The notes beneath the pieces were generated by a model that saw nothing but the letters and a program-made list of their open reading frames with translations, did not search any database and had not been told where the DNA came from. The position numbers and the translations under genes were made by a program. Source: Panicum virgatum (taxonomy: Eukaryota; Streptophyta; Magnoliopsida; Poales; Poaceae). Taken from it: a stretch of 64,000 bases of DNA. The stretch spans positions 124,001-188,000 of the forward strand of contig NC_053144.1 of NCBI RefSeq assembly GCF_016808335.1, read 5' to 3'. Each line of letters starts with the position of its first letter. The stretch's first letter is position 1. This document shows positions 45,084-57,205 of the stretch, piece by piece.

Positions 45084-45722
45084 ATGCACCAAGCAGGCGG
45101 CACTGCTGCTGCTGGCAGCAGGCACGCCGGCCGCGCCCGGGACAGCTGCGCCGCCGGCCTTGCCAACACCCTCTGCTCCCTCCTCCTGGGCCTCCTCCTC
45201 GTCGCCGCCGTCGTCCTCTTCGTCCTCTGGCTCGGCCTGCGCCCACATCGCCCGCGCTTCAACATCGCATCCTTCTCCGTCGCCGGCGGCCTCGACCCGG
45301 ACTCCAGCCCCGCCGGCACCAGCCTCGCCTTCAACGTCACGGACCGCAACCCCAATCGCCACATCGGCATCTACTACGACGCCGTGCATGCCTCCGTCCA
45401 CTTCTACGACGCGCTCGTCGCCTCGGGCCCCGCCTTCGCCGCCAGATGGTACCAGCCCAACAAGACCACCACCTCCATCACGGGCTTCCTCGATGTCCTC
45501 GGCCCCGCCACCACCGACGCCTCCTGGCCCTCCTTCTCCGCGGCGGTCCGGGCCGGCCGAGTCCCGTTGCGCCTGCAGCTCGCCACGGCCATCCGTTTCA
45601 GGGTCACCAATGCCTTCCACTCCGGCCGCCAGAGGATGCATGTCAGCTGCGACCTGCTCGTCGGCGTCGAAGGCAACTTGCTGCCGGAGTCCCATGGGGC
45701 CGCCTGCGACAGATACTTCTGA
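45084..45722 (+). CDS. NDR1/HIN1-like (NHL) membrane protein, LEA_2 domain
   Basis: Single-exon frame of 212 residues with strong G/C bias at third positions, usual for intronless grass genes. A hydrophobic segment (residues 30-52, LCSLLLGLLLVAAVVLFVLW) is followed by RPHRPRFNIASFSVAG, the typical post-membrane motif, and the LEA_2 region with NPNRHIGIYYD (residues 89-99). NHL proteins are plasma-membrane proteins, some of which act in immune signalling (NDR1, HIN1) and stress responses; this member's role is unknown. The ATG at 45084 puts a short basic cytosolic tail before the membrane segment. The frame ends at TGA 45720-45722. It lies downstream of the TBC gene on the same strand. Confidence 0.87.
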   Translation: MHQAGGTAAAGSRHAGRARDSCAAGLANTLCSLLLGLLLVAAVVLFVLWLGLRPHRPRFNIASFSVAGGLDPDSSPAGTSLAFNVTDRNPNRHIGIYYDAVHASVHFYDALVASGPAFAARWYQPNKTTTSITGFLDVLGPATTDASWPSFSAAVRAGRVPLRLQLATAIRFRVTNAFHSGRQRMHVSCDLLVGVEGNLLPESHGAACDRYF

Positions 45723-46566
45723 GTTGCTTTTGGACTGTGTAATAATTCAACATCTCACACGAAATCGATCACAAACGATTATGTATTGCATTGTGCTGGT
45801 GGAAAGATCATGAAATTTCTTGATTCCAAACAGAGTTTAATTTTTTTTCCACGGGCAATAAAAAATAATTCACTCATACGAGGAACTAATGAACATCTCA
45901 ATGAAATGTAAACTAAAATGGGCCATTCAATGAATAAATATGAGCTAAATCTCAATTTCACACAAATGGTAGACTGATAATCGATCCGATAGAAAAACGT
46001 TGCTAAACTAAATGCTTCATGGGTAATACACGACCTATTCAATCATGCCACTTCTAGATGGTAAAGAAGCATGTAACCTATTCAGGTAAAACCCTCCAGG
46101 GAGTGCAACTGATTTTTATTCAACCTGAATGCTTTTGTTGACTGTTAAAATTGACAAATATCGAGATTGACCGGTCAGCGTCCCATCGGTCAGACCGGTT
46201 GGATCTGCTGTAATCTAAGTAGGTTTAGATTTGGTAGTTTCGGAGATTTTGTAAACCGACTCGTCATCAAGGGGTACTAGTTCCCCTGCCATTTTTTCCA
46301 TCTCTTCAATTATTTTGAACCCCATCACAACGAGATCGTGGCCTGTGCACCTAAAGTCCAGCTGGAACCTTCTTTGGTCCGTAATCAATGGGTGGTAACA
46401 ACATGTAGCAGCTCTAACGTAAATTGGGATCCCTTTTCCTGCTTTTTAGTGAATGAAGAATTAGAACAAATGATTTGCATGAATGATAACAAGTAGGACT
46501 GACTCAAAGATGGTAATAACATAATGATCAGATACTGAAAAGATTGTTTTTGCCTATTGAACACAG
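45723..46566. other. Spacer with retroelement-like remnants
   Basis: AT-rich. 46160-46200 holds accggtcagcgtcccatcgg and tcagaccggtt, a style typical of degenerate grass LTRs, but no termini are seen. No gene. Confidence 0.35.
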
Positions 46567-46820
46567 TGTGAAAGGATCGGGTGCTCTAGCCTAAGAGGGG
46601 GGAGGGGGTGAATTAGTCACTAATAAAAACCTAGACCTATGGCTCCAATTAGTTTGCACAAAACTTAAACTAAAACAAGCTATCTAGATGTGCAACTAGG
46701 TTGTTCTAGTGAGAAACCCCTATCCCAAAAGAGTTTAGCAACCTATAACATTTCCTATCAAGAAACTACTTCTATGAAAGTGAAGGCATACAAATTGCTA
46801 GTATTAAAGGCGGAAGCTTA
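46567..46820 (-). mobile_element. Truncated LTR of a Maximus/SIRE-like Copia
   Basis: Reads tgaaaggatcgggtgctcta, then a G-rich run before tgaattagtcac. Its reverse complement is the 3' end of a SIRE-type LTR (attcacccc...gatcctttca). Only about 250 bp remain, and it ends abruptly against the gene fragment at about 46822. Confidence 0.6.
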
Positions 46821-46821
46821 A

Positions 46822-47565
46822 AGAGCTTGGCAACATTTCTTGGCAAAGGTTCTGCGAAAACAAGCGATATATTTCAGAATGTAATATCCTTGAGCACTGG
46901 GATGATTCAGGAGCCTTTGAGAATTTTCAGAATTCAAAGGCAAGATTCTGGGCTCACTATCATGGCCAACCTTCTGATATTTCTTTGCCGGACCCTGATA
47001 TGTACATTGATAAGGTCAACCACCGCTGCAGAGCTGACCCTGAGTTGGTAGCTGACCTAAATAAGGTACGGGTACCATTTGAAATGGATAATAGTTCTGG
47101 CCTAGCTACTGGATCGACCAATGCCAGGGCAGATAACAAGTGTACCCAGAACCAGTGCGGAAACTGGGACATCTATGTAGAAAAACCATCTGAAGTTAAT
47201 AGGTGGGACTGGGAGGCTAATTCAAAACCCGACTTGAGTTGGGGAGTGAAGAATGAATCTTCTAGTATATGGGGTAATGGCAACTCAGGTTGGGGTGATG
47301 CTCTGGAGAAACGCAATTGGCGTGGCTCGAGCACCAACCTTTACTCATCAAAGATCAAACAATAGAAACAGCGACTTTTATGGTGGATCCAACAATAGAT
47401 ACCAGCAGGAGGATCCAAGTCACACATCTGGAAGGAAACGGAACAGCGAAGAGTACTTCCAGCAGAGGAACAACAAGCATAGGAGACAGGATGAGCGCTA
47501 CCAAAGAAGCAGTTGGCAGGATCACAGGGGAAGAAATGATGAATGGCGTCCATGGCACTAGATGA
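46822..47565 (+). pseudogene. 3' fragment of an unidentified plant gene, frameshifted
   Basis: Coding-like sequence with at least two shifts: FLGKGSAKTSDIFQNVISLS, then in another frame WDDSGAFENFQNSKARFWAH, DPDMYIDKVNHRC and NWDIYVEKPSEVNRWDWEAN to about 47345, then a third frame (NRNSDFYGGSNNRYQQEDPS ... RNDEWRPWH) to a stop at 47561. The C-terminal part is rich in Arg, Asn and Gln, like RNA-associated proteins. It looks like an uncharacterised plant protein, but I cannot name it. It is joined directly to the LTR fragment on its 5' side. Confidence 0.6.
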
Positions 47566-47625
47566 CTTGCAAAAATGGTTATTAGGGGAAAAGTGGCTCT
47601 TGATTTTGTGGCAAAATTGTGAAGA

Positions 47626-47751
47626 CCTTGTTCGGTTTGGTGGGGATTGGATGGGATTGAGGGGGATTTTATCCTCTACAAGTCAAAATCCCTCTCGCCC
47701 CCCTTTGATCCCCTCCAATCTGCTGGGATTGCTGATTAACTGAACAAGCCC
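47626..47751. mobile_element. MITE of about 126 bp
   Basis: Termini ccttgttcggtt and aactgaacaagcc are inverted copies. The interior contains ggggattggatgggattgag, a pattern common in grass MITEs. The sequence gaaga flanks both sides and may be the target duplication. Confidence 0.6.
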
Positions 47752-48842
47752 GAAGAAATTTTGGTGAAAGACCAGTAGGTTGTAGCTTTTGTTTTGACAG
47801 TTGCTGGGCAGCTGGCAAAGTGGTGCCTGTAATGTGATGTTTTTCTTTTCTTGTTATGGGAGCACGGCTGCTAGCTTGTTAATATTTCAGTGGAAAGAAA
47901 TGTTCTCCACCTGGTTGTACTTCTCCATTAACACAATGTGTTATTTGGATTGGTACCACTACAATTCTCAGATCTGCCAATACAAATCCAAAATTCTGAA
48001 ATGTACCATTATAATTCTCTGTTTCCCTCAGCAATGCCATTTTCTATGTCTTCCAGCTGCTTGGGCCTACTGTCAGGTGTATGCGTACTGTATGTCTTTC
48101 TGTATGGACCTTTTCGTCCGTGTCCCATTGTGAAAGGAGCCTGCGCCTGTGGCCCTAGCTCGCACTCTCTTCTTCCTCTTGCTCACTCTGTTTCTCTTCT
48201 TCCCCGACTGCACAAATTGGCAGAGATGTGGAGATTGTCACTTTGCAAAAACATACAAACTGGCAGATATTGGAGAAGATGGTGAGAGAGCTCCACCAAG
48301 GAACAAGGCTAACAAAATGTACCGTTCTGTCCACTAAATTGCATCACCTGTTTTTTGACTTCACAATATGTAATGTTACCTTCACAATGTAGGAAAGAAG
48401 CTCCATCAGATGAAGCTGGTCCCTCCAAAGCCAAAAAAAGAAAGTTCAGAAGAAGGGCGCCCCAAAGAAGTAGGCACACATAAATAAGAAGCTGAAGAAA
48501 GCTACAACCAACCCATATATTACAGTTGTTAGTAGCATCAGGAGGCTAGTCTACGAAGACTAGAGCCTGTGAGCTGCTTATGATATGCTTTTGTAATAAA
48601 TTTAGAACTTGTATGCTGGTATGATCTGCTTTTGCGAGATGTGGCTTTGGACTAGTAATTGGTATGCAGGAACCTTGTAGTTGGTATGCTGGAACCTAGT
48701 GGTTTGTGAACCTGGGATGTTAATTTAAGAACTTCTGTACTGATTTATTGTTGGTCAGTTCTATCAATGAAATGACAGATCATGGTCTAAGTTTGTGATT
48801 CCAACTTGTGATGGCCAATTATGTTATATATGGTACGATTTC
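47752..48842 (+). other. Weakly gene-like region, not identified
   Basis: A small frame at 48149-48337 begins with a hydrophobic stretch (TLFFLLLTLFLFFPDC). After tgtag near 48392, a frame reads DEAGPSKAKKRKFRRRAPQR and stops near 48482; it is basic and nuclear-signal-like. This could be the end of an unrecognised gene or a decayed fragment. Nothing ties the two pieces together. Confidence 0.25.
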
Positions 48843-48865
48843 AACTTCTGATGGAATATATGACA

Positions 48866-49105
48866 CTTTTTTTTGAAAGAACAGGAAGGGCAGACGCCCC
48901 TACTGGAAATTTATTTAAAAAGTGGGCTGGCAAGAGCAACCTGAAAACAAGTTTATAAATAAAGCATTGAGGGAGAGTGAGAAATTAAGAGACAAAGGAG
49001 GTGAAGAAGATGCTACAAACAGCAGGAAGAAAACTGTTCGAACAAACAATAGCATTTCAACAGAACACAAGATGTGAATTAATACCATCAGAACACACAT
49101 TTATT
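48866..49105 (-). repeat. Dispersed-repeat remnant with poly-T end
   Basis: Starts with tttttttt followed by gaaagaacaggaagggcaga and cgcccctactggaaatttat, a form often seen at reversed poly-A ends of grass retroposons. No coding capacity. Confidence 0.35.
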
Positions 49106-49821
49106 TCACCTTTCCCTTCAATTTTAAGGTAGCATACACCCACACAGACACACATTAGCTAACACCCACACACATTTATTACCTCCATGCCTCTAAAAAG
49201 TTCAATCGCACCTGTTTATCCTAACGCGAACTTTTTTATCTATGTGCCCTCCCATCCATCTGCTGTTAGATTTTAACAGTCCCCCAGCCCTGACATGTGG
49301 GACCCACCCATGTAATTGTCCATCTTACCCCGTGGATCATCTCCTCAAATCTCATAAAAAAGGAAAAAACTATCCGTCCCGAATCCTCCTGTCTCCCGAA
49401 CTCCTCCCGACCCCTGCCCAATACGCCGCCGCCGCCTGCCCAGTACGCCGCCGCCGCCTGCCCAGTACGCCGCCGCCGCCTGCCCAGTACGCCGCCGCAG
49501 GTACGGGCGCCGTCGCCGGCGAGGTCCGCCCGACCTCCCTCCGGCCAGATCCGCCCGGCCCCTTGCCTTCTGCCGCCCAGAGCCGGCCACCCGGCCCCCT
49601 TGCCCTCTGCGCGCGTGAGGCCGGCGCGGGAGGCCGCCGCCCAGGCCACCGCGGCGCGTGGAGGGACTTCCCCGCGACGTCGCTTCTCGAGCTCTCTCCT
49701 CTGTTCCCTCTCCTCCCCGCCGCGGCTCTCCTCTCCTCTGCCCCGCTCCGCTAGGGTTTTGCCGCCGCCCTCTCTCTCGCTCCCTTCCGGCTCCGCGAGG
49801 CAACCATCCGACCCGTAGAAA
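49106..49821 (+). promoter_or_regulatory. Promoter and GC-rich 5' UTR of the TAP46-like gene, with 22-bp minisatellite
   Basis: A GC-rich leader begins after about 49380. 49417-49500 consists of nearly four copies of a 22-bp unit, gcccagtacgccgccgccgcct. The ATG at 49822 follows cccgtagaaa. No TATA box is confidently placed. Open frames across the leader on both strands are compositional. Confidence 0.55.
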
Positions 49822-52800
49822 ATGGTGGACGTGGAGGAGGTCGGGAAGATGCAATCGCAGATGCGCCTGCACGCCGAGCCGGAGGACGACGCCGCCGACC
49901 TCCCCCTGCTGGCCCTCTTCGACAGGGCGTCGCGGCTCCACGCCCTGGCCTCCAGCTCCGCCCTCGACCAGGTGCGTCCCTCCCTGCCCCCTCTTCTGGG
50001 AACCGGGATCGCCCCGCCCCTCCTCCCGCTCACCAAGAGATAGAGATCGGGCGAGCGGTGCTTACGCGCTTGGTTTCTCTGCCGCGCAGGATGGGATCCG
50101 CACCGGGGTTGATCTGCTGCGGTGCTGCGACGAGATGGTCAGCAAGCTCGGCCTCTTCTCCCCCAACGAGACCAAGGAGGACGTCTCCACCGCAAACCTC
50201 AAGTACCTACTCGTATGTCCGTTCCCCTCCCTCTCACTCTGCTCCATGTACAAGTCCATGAAACAGGTCGTGATAGTACTAGACGCCTGGTCAGTTTTAT
50301 TCAGTTATCAGTACACATGCAAATCATGCCTTGTCAGTTTTATTCAGCTGTCAGTACAATTGCAAATCACGCCTTGTCAGTTTTATTCAGTTGTCAGTAC
50401 AATTGCAAATCACAACAGTGCTAGTAAACTTAAGAATTGTTCCAGTGTTTCACAAGTTCTATTTTCTTCTGTATACCTCTGATCTTTGTTTGCATTCGTA
50501 GGTTCCCTATTACCTTGCGGAAATGACCGAAAAGATAGCACAGGAGGATCGGATCCCAGTTCTTAAGGCGTCACAAGACCACTTGAAGGTTATCATTTTG
50601 CCCTGTCACATTGTTTCACTAGGTGCAGCTTTTTAATTCGTTTATAACGAGGGGTCTCTACTCTCAAGCATGGTTCTCTGTCATCACGTTACCTCCTTTT
50701 GCGCTCCACAGGAGTTCATTGCTCTATGTGAAGTACTAGAGCTAATTCCAGAGGATGAGCTAGAATTGTCTAGGCAGAAGCAGCCTGATACTATGGCAAA
50801 CAGAAGAACGCAGAAGGTGAGACCGAATTACTTTCTCTATATAAATTCTTAAGGTATCATTCAGCAGTTTCTACTCTGTAATTGGAGGACAGTAATATGG
50901 GACATGGTTCTCTTGTTGTGCTGAATCTATATGCACAGGCTGATTTTACTCATAAGGTGTCTAAGGTGGGTCAGTTTCCTGTAATTCACTCTTTATATGT
51001 TTATTGTTTCTTTTCCTAGGTTGCCCGGTTCAAACGTCAAAAGGCTGCTGAAACGAAGCTCCAAGAGATCAGAGAGAGAAAAGAAAGGCGTGGACGCTCA
51101 CTGAGAGCAGCTGCTTTATCTGCCCCAATTGAAACTGGAGAGGAAGATGACTTGGAGGATGATGGGGAGGAAGAAAGAGAGGTTAGCATCCCACATCTGG
51201 AAGCTGTTTTCATGATATGTTTAGGTTTTTTCATATTTCAAATCAGAATGATCTGTGGCATGTGTGTGCCATAAGTATGGCCTTGCTTTTCTTGAAAGGA
51301 GATATTTTATTTTATTTTTCAAATTAAAACGAGCTTGTGATATTCTTCTAGAAGATAAAGCATTTCCATTTGAAGGTGGTATTTTAATTTATTTAGTCTA
51401 ATGCTTGTAGGGAGCTTTACAATGTGCTGCATGTAGCAAGGTTCTTAGATACCTACAGGCTGTCAACCACATTCCCTGTAATCTAAGTTGCACGGATACG
51501 GATACACGTATCGGTATCGGGCCGATCCGGATACGTCATTTTCCCAAAAAAAACCAATACACGGATACGTTTTATATTTTTTAATAAAATAAATGATAGT
51601 GTATATTCATATGTATATTTATAAGAAAATAGAAATTTTAGGAACTAAAATGTGAGAGAATAAAAGTTTTAGGGACTAGAATGTGAGAAAAGATAAGTTA
51701 TAGATACTAGAATGTGCTTCCAACTTGTATTACCTTGTATTCGTTTCTATATTAATCAGAACATATGCTCTGGTTCTGATTTTCTCTTTCTGTGCTGCAG
51801 GCTTGGTTAGCTACCATCTCCTTGGCTCTCTGCAAGGTTAGTTTGCTTTACATAACACTCAATGTTGAGCTCAATGTTGAGTTCTTTTTTCTGTTTAAAA
51901 AATAGTAGCACTTGCATTCATAGTGACATTTGATTTGCTATTATATTATTATTTTTATTTCCATATACAGGCGTTTGATCTTCTCGACATGCTAAAGAAG
52001 GAAGAAGAAATGCTTCTAGCTGTAAAGGAAAGGAAGGCAAAGGTAAGCTAATGATAGTGATTTGGTAATTTCTTGTCAGTAGTATCTTGGGTCAATTATT
52101 TCAGTAAACTATTTTTTCTTCAGAGAATGTGGGAGCCTCAGGCTATCATGTCTCAAAAATATAATAAATGCATATAATGTCTGCTTTGTGCAATTTGGAT
52201 CAGATGTATTGCTAGCTATATAATGACAAAGTTTTAACTTGGAACCAAACTTGAGAAAAATATTGTGAAAAAATTGGTAGCTTTCATGTAGATCAACCCG
52301 CATGGTGTTAAGAGTAGCTGTGTTTCTCAAAATTCTATTCAGGGTTTGTTTAAATGTTGTCTGAAGATATGTTGTCCTGTCGTTGGCATGTCTTAATAAG
52401 ATTTGTTTCTTATGATTGGCAACTGATGCAGAAGACCACTGGAAGTATTTCACCACTGTCTTTTTCTTGAGGAATTATAAAAAAATATTTCATAGGATGA
52501 ATTTGGTTGTTGAAAAGTTTGTGCATATTTATGAAAAAAACGTGGATACTGAAATGTTAATAAATAAAAAATAAAAGCGACACTTCATAGAATCTAGTGG
52601 ATTTTCTACCAATAAGCAGCCACTTTCACTCACGGTGCTCTGGCTTCCTATATCTGCATGGCTGTTTCAAGTAGACTCTGCATGTATACAGAGACTTATT
52701 TTGTTAATCAGAAAAATGGTCTGCTGTAACATTTCTGTTGCTTCAGGACGGGAATGCATTTGCTCGTGAAATGCTTGATGAACAGACAAAGAAGGCTGAA

Positions 52801-53679
52801 GCATGGCACCATAATGCTGCCAATCGTGTGGCATATTCCAAACCAGCTGATCCAATCACTTGCGCAACATTTGCTCAAGATGTCATTGAAGGTAGAGCAA
52901 GCGTTTCACAAGCTCACGAGCACAAACACCAGCCCCTGATATTTGGACCTGCAAATCTTGTTGGTGGTGGTCTAACCAGTGAAAGGGAAAGAATGGCAGC
53001 ACAAGTTTTTCAGCCTAGTTGCAGGTATGACGCTGACGCATGCCTTAAGTGTTGTACCCCTGAAAGCTGATGTTTACCTTGTGTTATACCCTGGAACACT
53101 GCAGTGCTTAACATTTTCTATGGTATGCATTTCTGCTAATGATAATGTTATTTATGAATGTGGAATAAGCACTAGTTATCACAATTCCTAATGATTCACC
53201 CTTTGAAGTTTTTCCTTATTGGCGTATCCATATGATACAACAAGTTTGAAGTCAGATGTAAATAAAATTCTTAGATTTGCTGGTAGCGACCGATTTTTAT
53301 TGCTACTGATAATCCTTATCCGACCCCTGGATTTTTGATGCTTCTGAGGGTCATGAAGCATTGTCAGAGGTTACAAGAGTGCCATCTGATTCATTTCCTT
53401 TTGCCTGCTTGTCTTGGCTTGAATCACAGGATGCCAACAATGAGCATCGAAGAAGCTGGTTTGCGCGAGATGAAAATGATGGAGAAGTGGCAAGACAGGG
53501 CTACCAAGACTATGAAAGAAGCAAACTCCGCGTGGCACAATGATGGCACCAGCTCGGCCCAAGAGGACGAGGACGCCATCAATTTTGCGCTACTCCCTGA
53601 TGAGGCTCTCTTGGCATCTCAGCTAGAAGGAGACCGGAGATCCTCTATTGAGAAGGCCTATAATGCGGCACTCCGCGAG
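49822..53679 (+). CDS. TAP46: TAP46-like PP2A/PP4/PP6 regulatory subunit, C-terminal tail replaced
   Basis: Exons 49822-49971, 50090-50212, 50502-50588, 50712-50816, 51020-51181, 51801-51836, 51971-52042, 52747-53024 and 53430-53679 join in phase. The product resembles plant TAP46 (yeast Tap42, human alpha4), which binds PP2A-family catalytic subunits in TOR signalling. Matching blocks: LLALFDRASRLHALASSSAL, GLFSPNETKEDVSTANLKYL, YYLAEMTEKI, ARFKRQKAAETKLQEIRERK, LLDMLKKEEEML, and FGPANLVGGGLTSERERMAA with MPTMSIEEAGLREMKMMEKW. The match ends at AQEDEDA (residue 387, near 53577). The family's usual tail (WDDWKDDNPRG type) is missing, and 34 unrecognised codons follow (INFALLPDEALLASQLEGDR ...) to a phase-0 donor at 53679/53680. 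No tail exon was found downstream. The catalytic-subunit-binding helical domain is intact. Confidence 0.85.
51486..51750. repeat. Dispersed repeat in TAP46 intron 5
   Basis: Starts agttgcacggatacggatac with internal near-repeats of ggatacg and acacgtatcggtatcgg, then an AT-rich tail with paired tagaatgtg segments. Typical of degenerate transposon remnants in grass introns; family not determined. Confidence 0.35.
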
Positions 53680-53836
53680 GTTGCTTTTTGTCTCACATTT
53701 TTTGTTGTTGTTGTTTATCTTAATTTTTGTTATGAATACATTATGGGGACCGAGGTGTGGGTAAATATGCACAGAACCCCTTATGCAATGGGGAAACTAC
53801 AAGAATAGCTTCTAACTTAAATTTTTTTGCTTAAAG

Positions 53837-56800
53837 GCTGAAAAAATACACACAGGAAGAAGAACAAAACCCACCGCACGTTGGCCGAAGAAAGTGATGG
53901 AAGTCTTTCAGATGATCTATATGGCAACATGTATGACAAAAGAAGTGCGCTTTAAAAGAGGCGAGGAGAATTGGGTTGATGATCCCATAGTTCACGATAT
54001 GGCGCTTGAGCTCTTTGCGAGAACGCAAAGAGCATATAGCGGCCAACAATTGCACAACAAATGGAAAAATATGAAACTAGACAAGATACTCAAAGAAGAA
54101 GACCAAAAATTGGACATTGAGGTATAGTATTTTAATTATTATCTATTTATTTATTTGCATTGACTTTACTTATATTTTTTTGTTTTTATAAAAATACAGG
54201 GTCCGAACCTTCCTCCTCCTGCAAGTACTCCACCTCCACAGCACTTAGGATTCACAGCCACGGCAAATGGTGAGATTCCGTGCCTCGTATCTTTTTTTTA
54301 GGACTCGTAGAAGTTGACAGCTGTGTCTGTGTTTGCCATGTATGCTGCCACCGAGACTTTGATATTCTTGGCATATGAGTATAACCTTGGTAGCTCCTCA
54401 TGTAAATTGTGGTTGTTCCATATGTCATGCCATAACATAACCATTTGCCGATCACCTACATTACATTTGGCTAGCATCTTGTTGCTGTCTCATGTGGCAC
54501 CTACCCCTCTTTGTATTATGTGTGTCATACTAGATTAACCCATGGCACATCTTTCCTGTTATAGAATCTAGGTGCTTGAGTAGCAGAGCTTCATTTTGCA
54601 ACCTAATTTTCTTGATTCCCAGTCCTCCTTTCTCCTTAGGAGGGTCTTTCCCCTTGCATCCATTGTCAGCACAGCTTTTAGGCATTTTGGCCATTGATGT
54701 GGCATGTGCACAGCAGTACACAACTACACATCTTTACCTAAGTATATAATTTATCGTGCAACTACAATAAACAAGTAGCCTTTGCAGGCATGCATAAACT
54801 TCTTGCTTCCATAGTATAAGGAAATACTTTTTGAATGATGATTATTTTTGCAGGCATGGAGATTGACACTAGCCAGCCACCAATTGTTTTCAAGAGTCAG
54901 CTGTACACACTTACGGGGGTTCCACCTGAATGTCAAAAGATCATTGGCAAGGGTGGAACATTGGAGGTGAGCTTATATAGTTGGTATATATATGCACTGA
55001 AGCTACTTTATAACACTATTATATTGTAATCTCTTATCTACTTTTATAACACTATTCTACTTTATAATACAGGACAATGGGAATTGGTCTGATTTGGGGG
55101 TGAAAGATGTGAGACTGATTTTCTATGCTATTTGCAAGTATATGAGATGCTATTTCTATGTTTTATTTTAAAATTATGACTTAATGCAAAATGTATTCTA
55201 CAGGGTCAAAAGTTGATGATGATAGGCACGAATGCTGCAATCACCAAAGTACTACAAGAGGAAGTGGATACCTTGGTATGAATAAATTGCTTTGCTTGTT
55301 GTCCTTTTAGTCTTTCATATGCTTGCTCCCTCTTGTTGAGAAAACCAATGGAGAATTGAAACATTTGGTTGCAGGTGATTGCAGCTGCAAATAATCTATC
55401 CACAAGGGAGTTGAGCAAATCACTCCAGTTACCAGCAATAGAGTTTTTGCTGGTAAGTTATTGCAATTCAAACCATATCTTCTCTTTCTCTTCAAATATG
55501 AGAATAGGTGCTCATCCTTACGATTTTGCAGGAGGAGAATGGTCACAAGAGTGACCTTGAAATCTTAAGAAAAAAGATGGAGCATCTAGATATTGAAAAC
55601 AAGAAGGATAAAGATGAACTTCAGCAAGAAATTGCAATTTTAAAGAAAAGGCAGATGGTTAGAATGATTTTATCCACTTAATGTGTGCTAGTTACTTAAT
55701 TTTCTTCTTACCACTCCTTCCAATACAGGGCTACATAAATGAAGTTGATTTGCTAAAAAAGCAACTTTACACGGCGGAAGCCTTACGCAGCGATATGCAT
55801 AACCAGCTAATGGTCTGTTTTAATACTCTTGCTATATTTTTTATTATTAAAAATACCACTTTTAGTTTAAAATTGCGATTTAATTTTGAATGCAGGAATT
55901 AAAGGGAAGCATACGGGTCTTCTGCCGTGTGCGACCCATTCTTGACAAGAGCAGTAGTGAAGATGGTGCAATCTATTGCTTGGAGAAGGGACAGTTTGTT
56001 GGCCGCCGTGTTTATCTGGAAACATCATCAGGTATTTGGGCATTTATTTGTGGCTTTTATCTATACAACACTATAACAAATGGTAGGGGGCGGCGGTGGG
56101 GGTGGGGATGGGGTGGCTGGGGATGACGGAGCCGTGACTTTTTTGAATTACGAATCGCAAACAGGGGAGGGGAGGTGACCCTGAGGATGTTGAAGGTGCC
56201 ATGTCCCCTGGCTGCCAAATCCATGCTCATTATTATAGATACAAGAGTATAGTACAAATGGCACTTAACTACTTAGCTTCACAAGATATGATTGTTAAAT
56301 TAATTATTATTTTTATGCAGGGGCTATAAAAGCTTTTACATGCGATCGAGTGTTCCCTCCTGGAGTTTCACAAAATGATATCTTTGTTGAAATATCAGGA
56401 TTAGTGAAGAGTGCAATGGATGGCAAGAAGGTAACAATAAACTAATTGTCCTTAGCCCTGCGAATGCTCCCTTGTCTTGCGGCCATCAAACATTCATGTT
56501 AAATATTACATAGTGTTTTCCATTTTTGCCAAAGTTCTACACAATCAAAAATTGAACAAAAAGATAGTGTGCTAAAATTTGTTTGCCTACTGGCCATTAG
56601 AGGTGTACTGTCGCTCCAAAGTACTACTAGGGTAATGCGGCGCGCCCTTGCGCGCCGATTGTGCAAAAAACACACGTAAAAGAAAAGTTTAACAGAATGC
56701 TATCGTGATTAGATAGAAAATTGCTCAAAGGTTAATGCCACATTTTCCATCTTTTAATGTACATTGCAACATAATCAATTTCATATAATTTAATTGAGTA

Positions 56801-57144
56801 CTATTTAAGAGATAGAATGTTATTCTATTACACAGACATGAAAGTATTTGGAATTCATGTACAAATCAGTAGCCAATGTAAACAGAAAAGTCACAATTTG
56901 TGTTGTCCCATTTGAAGGACGTGATACACTGATACATGCAACTTCATTAGAACAAGCAACAACCTAACATTTCAGTGTTCCTGATGCACTGTGCCTCCCC
57001 ATGTGCAGCCACTCTGACTAAGGCAAACTTTATTAGAGGGAGCAACACCCTAAGATTTTACTCCAAATTTTCCCATGTACCCTAAGGCCTAACATCAGAA
57101 TGATTGGTTAAAATCAGTCAAGAAGGCTATACATAAAATATGAC

Positions 57145-57205
<61 letters not shown>

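Noticed and set aside
45045..45695. 216-codon minus-strand frame opposite the NHL gene
   Set aside because: Produced by the high third-position GC of the sense gene; the sense strand has the recognisable LEA_2 and membrane motifs.
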